Shown: in pieces, positions 60,228 to 64,000 of the stretch
Position numbering within the stretch: position 1 is the first letter of the stretch
Layout: every line of letters starts with the position of its first letter
NCBI RefSeq assembly: GCF_001999245.1
Contig: NZ_CP019630.1
Span: forward strand, 4,803,001-4,867,000
Source: Roseibium algicola
Lineage (GTDB): Bacteria; Pseudomonadota; Alphaproteobacteria; Rhizobiales; Stappiaceae
Direction: 5' to 3'
Length of the DNA: 64,000 nucleotides
Made by a program: the position numbers and the translations under genes
The notes under the pieces: generated by a model
What the model was told of the DNA's origin: nothing
The model's input: only the letters and a program-made list of their open reading frames with translations
Databases searched by the model: none

Positions 60228-61088
60228 TCAGGCGAAGCGCTTGGCGCCGGCAACGCAGCCCACCACCAGGGTGGTGACGAGGAGCATGGTTGAAGACACC
60301 GGTTCATGCAGCAGCAGGCTGGCCAGCATCAGCCCGAAGAAGGGCTGCAGCAGTTGCAACTGGCCAACACCTGCAATGCCGCCGATGGCGAGGCCCCGGT
60401 ACCAGAAGATGAAGCCCACAAGCATTGAGAAAATCGAGACATAGCCGAGCCCGGCCCAGGCAGGCATTTCGATACCTGTCAAACTGTCCGGCCATGTCAG
60501 CAGTGCAAGCGTTCCCATGACGGGAAGCGAAAGGGCAAGCGCCCAGGAAATGACCTGCCAGCCGCCAAGGCGGCGGGAGAGGGCGCCACCTTCTGCATAA
60601 CCGAAGCCGCAGACAATGACCGCCGCCAGCATCAGGAGATCGCCCTTGAGTGAAAGGTCTGCACTTTGTGACAGCGCATAGGCGCCGACAGCCGCACTGC
60701 CTGTACAGGAGAATACCCAGAACAGGGGCTTTGGGCGCTCCATCCCGCGCAACATGCCGAACAGGGCGGTTGCCAGGGGCAGAAGGCCAATGAAGACAAT
60801 CGAATGGGCCGCAGTGACATGTTGCAGGGCAAGCGCCGTCAGCAGCGGAAAGCCGACGACGACACCGGCTGCAACAATCAGCAACGAGATCACGTCGCGC
60901 CGCTCCGGCCGGGCCTGCCGCAGCACTAGCAGCAACGCAATGCCAAGGAGCGCCGCGACAACGGCACGGGCGGACGTCAGGAACATCGGGTTGAAACCAC
61001 TGAGCGCAACCCGAGTTGCCGGCAGGGAGCCGCTGAAAATGAGGACGCCCAGGAGCCCGCTGCCCCATCCTGCCATCGATGCCTGCAT
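60228..61088 (-). CDS. EamA-family (DMT) transporter
   Basis: A 286-residue inner-membrane protein with about ten helices in two EamA repeats. The first repeat has SGSLPATRVALSGFNPMFLT and LTALALQHVTAAHSIVFIGL; the second has VIVCGFGYAEGGALSRRLGG and IGGIAGVGQLQLLQPFFGLM. The ATG at 61088 gives a canonical length. It is divergent from a MocR regulator with a near-perfect palindrome in between, so the MocR protein likely controls it. Such pairs often export amino acids or vitamin-like compounds. Confidence 0.88.
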   Translation of the reverse strand: MQASMAGWGSGLLGVLIFSGSLPATRVALSGFNPMFLTSARAVVAALLGIALLLVLRQARPERRDVISLLIVAAGVVVGFPLLTALALQHVTAAHSIVFIGLLPLATALFGMLRGMERPKPLFWVFSCTGSAAVGAYALSQSADLSLKGDLLMLAAVIVCGFGYAEGGALSRRLGGWQVISWALALSLPVMGTLALLTWPDSLTGIEMPAWAGLGYVSIFSMLVGFIFWYRGLAIGGIAGVGQLQLLQPFFGLMLASLLLHEPVSSTMLLVTTLVVGCVAGAKRFA

Positions 61089-61290
61089 GTCTGGTCTTTC
61101 TGCTGTCTTGTTTTTCAAGGTGCCAGGCGTGTCAGGGAGGCTGCGGCATCCGTCCTGCTCTCTTGCGAAGCCGAGAGGCCAGCAGACAAAGCGAAGCTTG
61201 CCGTACGTAGCCCCTTCCTGAACGTCCATGACAACACGTTGCAGGGGCAGGAATAATCTGGAGGGGCTGGTCAGGACAGAGACAGTGCAA

Positions 61291-61310
61291 TACAATTTTG
61301 CAAAACTGTA
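61291..61310. promoter_or_regulatory. Near-perfect palindrome in the EamA/MocR intergenic region
   Basis: TACAATTTTGCAAAACTGTA is a 20-base palindrome with one mismatched pair, built around TTTTGCAAAA. It is followed by direct repeats ACTGT (61305-61309) and ACTGTACA (61310 onward). MocR operators usually combine such direct and inverted repeats. The site lies 38 bases before the MocR start and about 200 bases before the EamA start. Confidence 0.6.
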
Positions 61311-61347
61311 CTGTACACACTTGCCATACACTTCAGCGGACAAACGA

Positions 61348-62739
61348 ATGGAACAGGACACACGGACGGCCACGGTAATGGAAGCCGTCAAGCGGAAGAT
61401 CGCCAGCCGTTTGCTGCAACCTGGTGAAAAGTTGCCGTCCATCCGCGGATTTGCCGCGATCATGCGGGTGTCGCCGTCAACAGTCGTGACAGCATACGAC
61501 AGGCTGGCGGCAGAGGGCATCATTTATGCCCGTAGAGGCTCCGGCTTTTATGTTGCCGATGCCGCCCGTCCGTTCTCGGTCGCCGACGTAGGACCGCAGC
61601 TTGACCGGGAAATCGACCCGTTCTGGGTGTCGCGCCAGTCGCTCGATGCCGGGCCGGATGTTCTGAAACCCGGCTGCGGCTGGCTGCCGGCGGACTGGAT
61701 GCCAAGCGAGGCCATGCAGCGTGGCTTGCGAGCGCTGGCGCGTACCGGCGGTGGCCACTTGTTCGACTATGGCGAAACACGGGGTGCTTTGAACCTGCGC
61801 CACCTGCTCGCCCGGCAGTTCTCGGAAGAAGGCCTTGAGGTGAACCCGGGCCAGGTTCTGCTCACGCCATCGGGTACACAGGCCATCGACCTCATTTGCC
61901 GCTTCTTTTTGCGGCCGGGGGACACGGTTCTGGTCGATGACCCGTGTTACTTCAACTTTCAAGCATTGTTGAAGGCGCACAGGGTGGAGGTTGCCGGTGT
62001 GCCGTTCACGCGCAGCGGACCGGATACCGAGCTGTTCGAAGAAGCGCTGACCCGGCACAAGCCCAAGCTCTACATCACCAATTCCGGCCTTCACAATCCC
62101 ACCGGCGCGACGATCTCGCCCCAGGTTGCGCACAAGGTCCTGAACCTTGTGACAGCCCACGGCCTGGTGGTGATAGAAGACGATATTTTCGGCAGCTTTG
62201 CGCCAGAACCCCTGCCGAGCCTTGCCGTTCTCGATGGACTGGAGCGTGTCATCCGCATCGGCAGCTTTTCCAAGACCCTGTCTGCCTCCGTGCGCTGCGG
62301 TTACATTGCCGCTCGAACGGACTGGATCGAGGCTCTTGTTGACCTGCAAGTGGCCACCAATTTTGGTGGCCCGGGACCGGTTGCAAGCGATCTTGTCTAT
62401 GGCGTCCTGAGCGACGGCAGTTATCGCAAGCACATGGAAGCCTTGCGGGTGCGCCTTGCGAAGAAGCGGCGCGAGGTTGCCGGCAGGTTGGAGCGGCTCG
62501 GTATAACGCCCTGGCTCAGCCCCAAGGGTGGCTTTTATCTCTGGTGCAGTCTGCCGGACGGCCGGGATGCAGCCGCCATTGCCCGCTCCGCGCTGCGCCG
62601 GAACGTCGTGCTTGCCCCCGGCAACGTCTTCAGCGTTTCGCAGACGATGACCGGGTTCCTGAGGTTCAATGTCAGCCAGATGGGCGAGCGCCAGGTTTAT
62701 GACGTGCTGGAAAGCGCGATGAAGCCAGCTGGAGGCTGA
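61348..62739 (+). CDS. MocR-type regulator (GntR domain fused to an aminotransferase-like domain)
   Basis: A 463-residue protein. The N-terminal GntR-type winged helix covers about 5-75, with SRLLQPGEKLPSIRGFAAIM and STVVTAYDRLAAEGIIYARR. The C-terminal fold-type I PLP domain covers about 110-455. The PLP lysine is in RIGSFSKTLSASVRCGY, and NSGLHNPTG is the substrate-side loop. These proteins use a PLP-aldimine to sense a vitamin or amino acid. It is divergent from the EamA transporter gene and shares a palindromic promoter with it. A separate aminotransferase role is unlikely. Confidence 0.92.
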   Translation: MEQDTRTATVMEAVKRKIASRLLQPGEKLPSIRGFAAIMRVSPSTVVTAYDRLAAEGIIYARRGSGFYVADAARPFSVADVGPQLDREIDPFWVSRQSLDAGPDVLKPGCGWLPADWMPSEAMQRGLRALARTGGGHLFDYGETRGALNLRHLLARQFSEEGLEVNPGQVLLTPSGTQAIDLICRFFLRPGDTVLVDDPCYFNFQALLKAHRVEVAGVPFTRSGPDTELFEEALTRHKPKLYITNSGLHNPTGATISPQVAHKVLNLVTAHGLVVIEDDIFGSFAPEPLPSLAVLDGLERVIRIGSFSKTLSASVRCGYIAARTDWIEALVDLQVATNFGGPGPVASDLVYGVLSDGSYRKHMEALRVRLAKKRREVAGRLERLGITPWLSPKGGFYLWCSLPDGRDAAAIARSALRRNVVLAPGNVFSVSQTMTGFLRFNVSQMGERQVYDVLESAMKPAGG

Positions 62740-62887
62740 GCCTCGCAACCATCCGTGGCTCGCCGCGTTTGCCTGTCAGAAAACTTCAGCCGGCCGGTGC
62801 GGAACAGGCATGCTCGCGCAATCAATATCATGTCGAAGTGAGTGGTCGTTTCCCGGTCGGGCCGCGTTTGACTGAGGAGCTTTTCCG

Positions 62888-63655
62888 ATGAACGGCACTG
62901 ACGAGCAAAAGACCGCCAGGCTTTACCGAATGGTCATGCCCGGGCACATCTGTCCCTATGGCCTGAAATCGAAGGACCTTCTGGAACGGCAGGGCTTCGA
63001 GGTTGAAGATCATCACCTCACCACCCGTGAGGAGACAGACGCCTTCATGGAAAAACACGGCGTCGAGACGACCCCACAAACCTTCGTCGGCAACAAGCGG
63101 ATCGGGGGCTATGACTCCTTGCGCGTCTATTTCAAACTTGATCCGCCAGAGGAAGAGCGTAGCGACACGACCTATCGGCCCGTGATCGCCATCTTTTCAG
63201 TGGCCCTGCTTCTGGCGCTTGGCCTCTCCTGGCATCAATATGGAACGCTGCTCAGCTTGCGGGCCGTGGAATGGTTCGTGTCGCTTTCAATGACAATCCT
63301 CGCAATCCAGAAGCTGCAGGACGTGGAGAGTTTTTCCACGATGTTTCTCAACTACGACCTGCTGGCGCGGCGCTGGGTTCCCTATTCCAGGATCTATCCC
63401 TATGCCGAAGCCTTCGCCGGTATCCTGATGACGGCCGGTGCATTGGTCTGGCTGTCGGCGCCGGTTTCCTTCATTATTGGCCTGATCGGCGCTATCAGCA
63501 TATTCAAGGCGGTTTATCTGGAGAAACGGGAGCTGAAATGCGCCTGCGTTGGCGGCAGTTCTTCCGTTCCGCTCGGCTTTGTTTCATTGACCGAAAGCCT
63601 GATGATGACGGCCATGGGGCTGTGGATGCCGGCTCGGGTTTTGCTAATGGGATGA
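62888..63655 (+). CDS. Glutaredoxin domain fused to a MauE/DoxX membrane domain
   Basis: A 255-residue two-domain protein. The N-terminal glutaredoxin domain has CPYG at 22-25 (only the first cysteine of CPYC), the cis-proline in TTPQTF at residue 63 and GGYDS near 74. A basic hinge is followed by about four membrane helices (about 98-250) in the MauE/DoxX redox-linked family. A C-x-C (218 and 220) lies in a loop near the last helices. It may pass electrons across the membrane. The ATG at 62888 is preceded by GAGGAGC. Its neighbours give no partner. Confidence 0.82.
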   Translation: MNGTDEQKTARLYRMVMPGHICPYGLKSKDLLERQGFEVEDHHLTTREETDAFMEKHGVETTPQTFVGNKRIGGYDSLRVYFKLDPPEEERSDTTYRPVIAIFSVALLLALGLSWHQYGTLLSLRAVEWFVSLSMTILAIQKLQDVESFSTMFLNYDLLARRWVPYSRIYPYAEAFAGILMTAGALVWLSAPVSFIIGLIGAISIFKAVYLEKRELKCACVGGSSSVPLGFVSLTESLMMTAMGLWMPARVLLMG

Positions 63656-63855
63656 CGGGGTGCGAAGCACGTTGGCTTCTGCAGTCAGGGAGACGGACGG
63701 CAGATTGGCCAGGTTCGTTCTTGCGATTAATTTTCAAGGTTCGGTTATAACTATATGACTTGAAAGACTTTTCTTTCAGTCGCGCTGCCCGTCGCAGGCT
63801 AAAACTTAGCTAATTGACGAAGTTTTTCCTTGCGCCTGATGTGGATTTTGAAATA

Positions 63856-63873
63856 CTTAGCAATATGGCTAAG
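63856..63873. promoter_or_regulatory. Inverted repeat at the ArsR-type gene start
   Basis: CTTAGC-AATATG-GCTAAG is a perfect 6-6-6 inverted repeat that spans the start codon (63865). A related half-motif CTTAGC occurs 51 bases upstream (63805-63810, in TTAGCTAA). Both could be ArsR-type operator sites for autoregulation. Confidence 0.45.
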
Positions 63874-64000
63874 CATGATCCTGATCTCTCCCTGTTGTTC
63901 CACGCGCTGTCCGACCCGACGCGCCGCGCGATGTTGACAAGGCTCGCAAGTGGCCCGGCGCGGGTGACGGACCTTGCGGAGCCGACCGGACTGAAGCTGC
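63865..64000 (+). CDS. ArsR-family regulator, 5' part
   Basis: The first 45 residues of an ArsR-type winged-helix regulator, cut by the window end. FHALSDPTRRAMLTRLASGP and the start of the next helix (ARVTDLAEPTGLKL) are the diagnostic N-terminus. An inverted repeat overlaps the start codon. The inducer and the full length cannot be read here; many such proteins next to a START-domain gene are not metal sensors. Confidence 0.8.
   Translation, partial: MAKHDPDLSLLFHALSDPTRRAMLTRLASGPARVTDLAEPTGLKL

Overview
The window comes from an alphaproteobacterium, most likely a marine member of Hyphomicrobiales such as Roseibium/Labrenzia (Stappiaceae). The class is well supported: a CckA cell-cycle kinase next to flhB, CtrA-type TTAA-N7-TTAA boxes at flagellar promoters, a DUF6468 (PflI-like) gene and a MotE-like gene after fliM, and DUF2336 and DUF1127 proteins. 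The genus is a guess from gene content and style. I saw no rRNA, tRNA, CRISPR array, prophage or intact insertion sequence.

Region 1 (about 1-23,400) is a flagellar locus with four transcription blocks. A leftward flgF-flgG-flgA-flgH block ends in two strong hairpins beside an NAD(P)H oxidoreductase. A rightward block holds fliL, fliM, a DUF6468 gene, a MotE-like gene and a 1,429-residue periplasmic protein, followed by an alpha/beta hydrolase. A leftward fliO-fliP pair lies next to a DUF2336 gene. A rightward block holds flgB-flgC-fliE-fliQ-fliR-flhB and then cckA. CtrA-like boxes occur at the two divergent promoters (flgF/fliL and fliO/flgB). As CckA starts the phosphorelay to CtrA in this class, the locus carries both a regulator and its likely targets.

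Region 2 (23,400-28,300) has a small cupin, a chromate transporter, and a leftward lipid operon: a YnbA-like CDP-alcohol phosphatidyltransferase with a variant motif, a CdsA/YnbB-like cytidylyltransferase, a PlsC-like acyltransferase and a small membrane protein. A palindromic intergenic element interrupts this operon.

Region 3 (28,300-34,000) is a leftward catabolic operon with a divergent LysR regulator: acyl-CoA dehydrogenase, CaiB-type CoA-transferase, FAS1/MaoC hydratase, CitE-type lyase and an alpha/beta hydrolase. The set matches the itaconate to itaconyl-CoA to citramalyl-CoA to acetyl-CoA plus pyruvate pathway.

Region 4 (34,000-47,000) is a mosaic of short units: a trypsin-like protease, a DUF1287 protein, a PAS-GGDEF diguanylate cyclase, a Cds1-like PLP enzyme with a PAS-LuxR regulator, an acyl-CoA synthetase with a 3-hydroxybutyrate dehydrogenase, YHS and isochorismatase proteins, a soluble histidine kinase, an AraC and a TetR regulator with visible operators, and an unknown protein.

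Region 5 (47,200-49,250) is an uncharacterised leftward cluster: a 37-residue exported cysteine peptide, a membrane-anchored protein and a large secreted protein. Region 6 (49,400-54,200) is a GlxA-type regulator divergent from a methyltransferase, DUF1127, flavin monooxygenase, cupin and glutathione transferase operon. Region 7 (54,600-59,300) is a Dpp/Nik-type ABC transporter operon (two permeases and a binding protein, no ATPase) followed by two related class-I amidotransferase-like proteins of unknown role. Region 8 (59,600-64,000) has a BON-LysM protein, an EamA exporter divergent from a MocR regulator with a near-perfect palindrome between them, a glutaredoxin-MauE fusion, and the start of an ArsR-type regulator cut by the window end.
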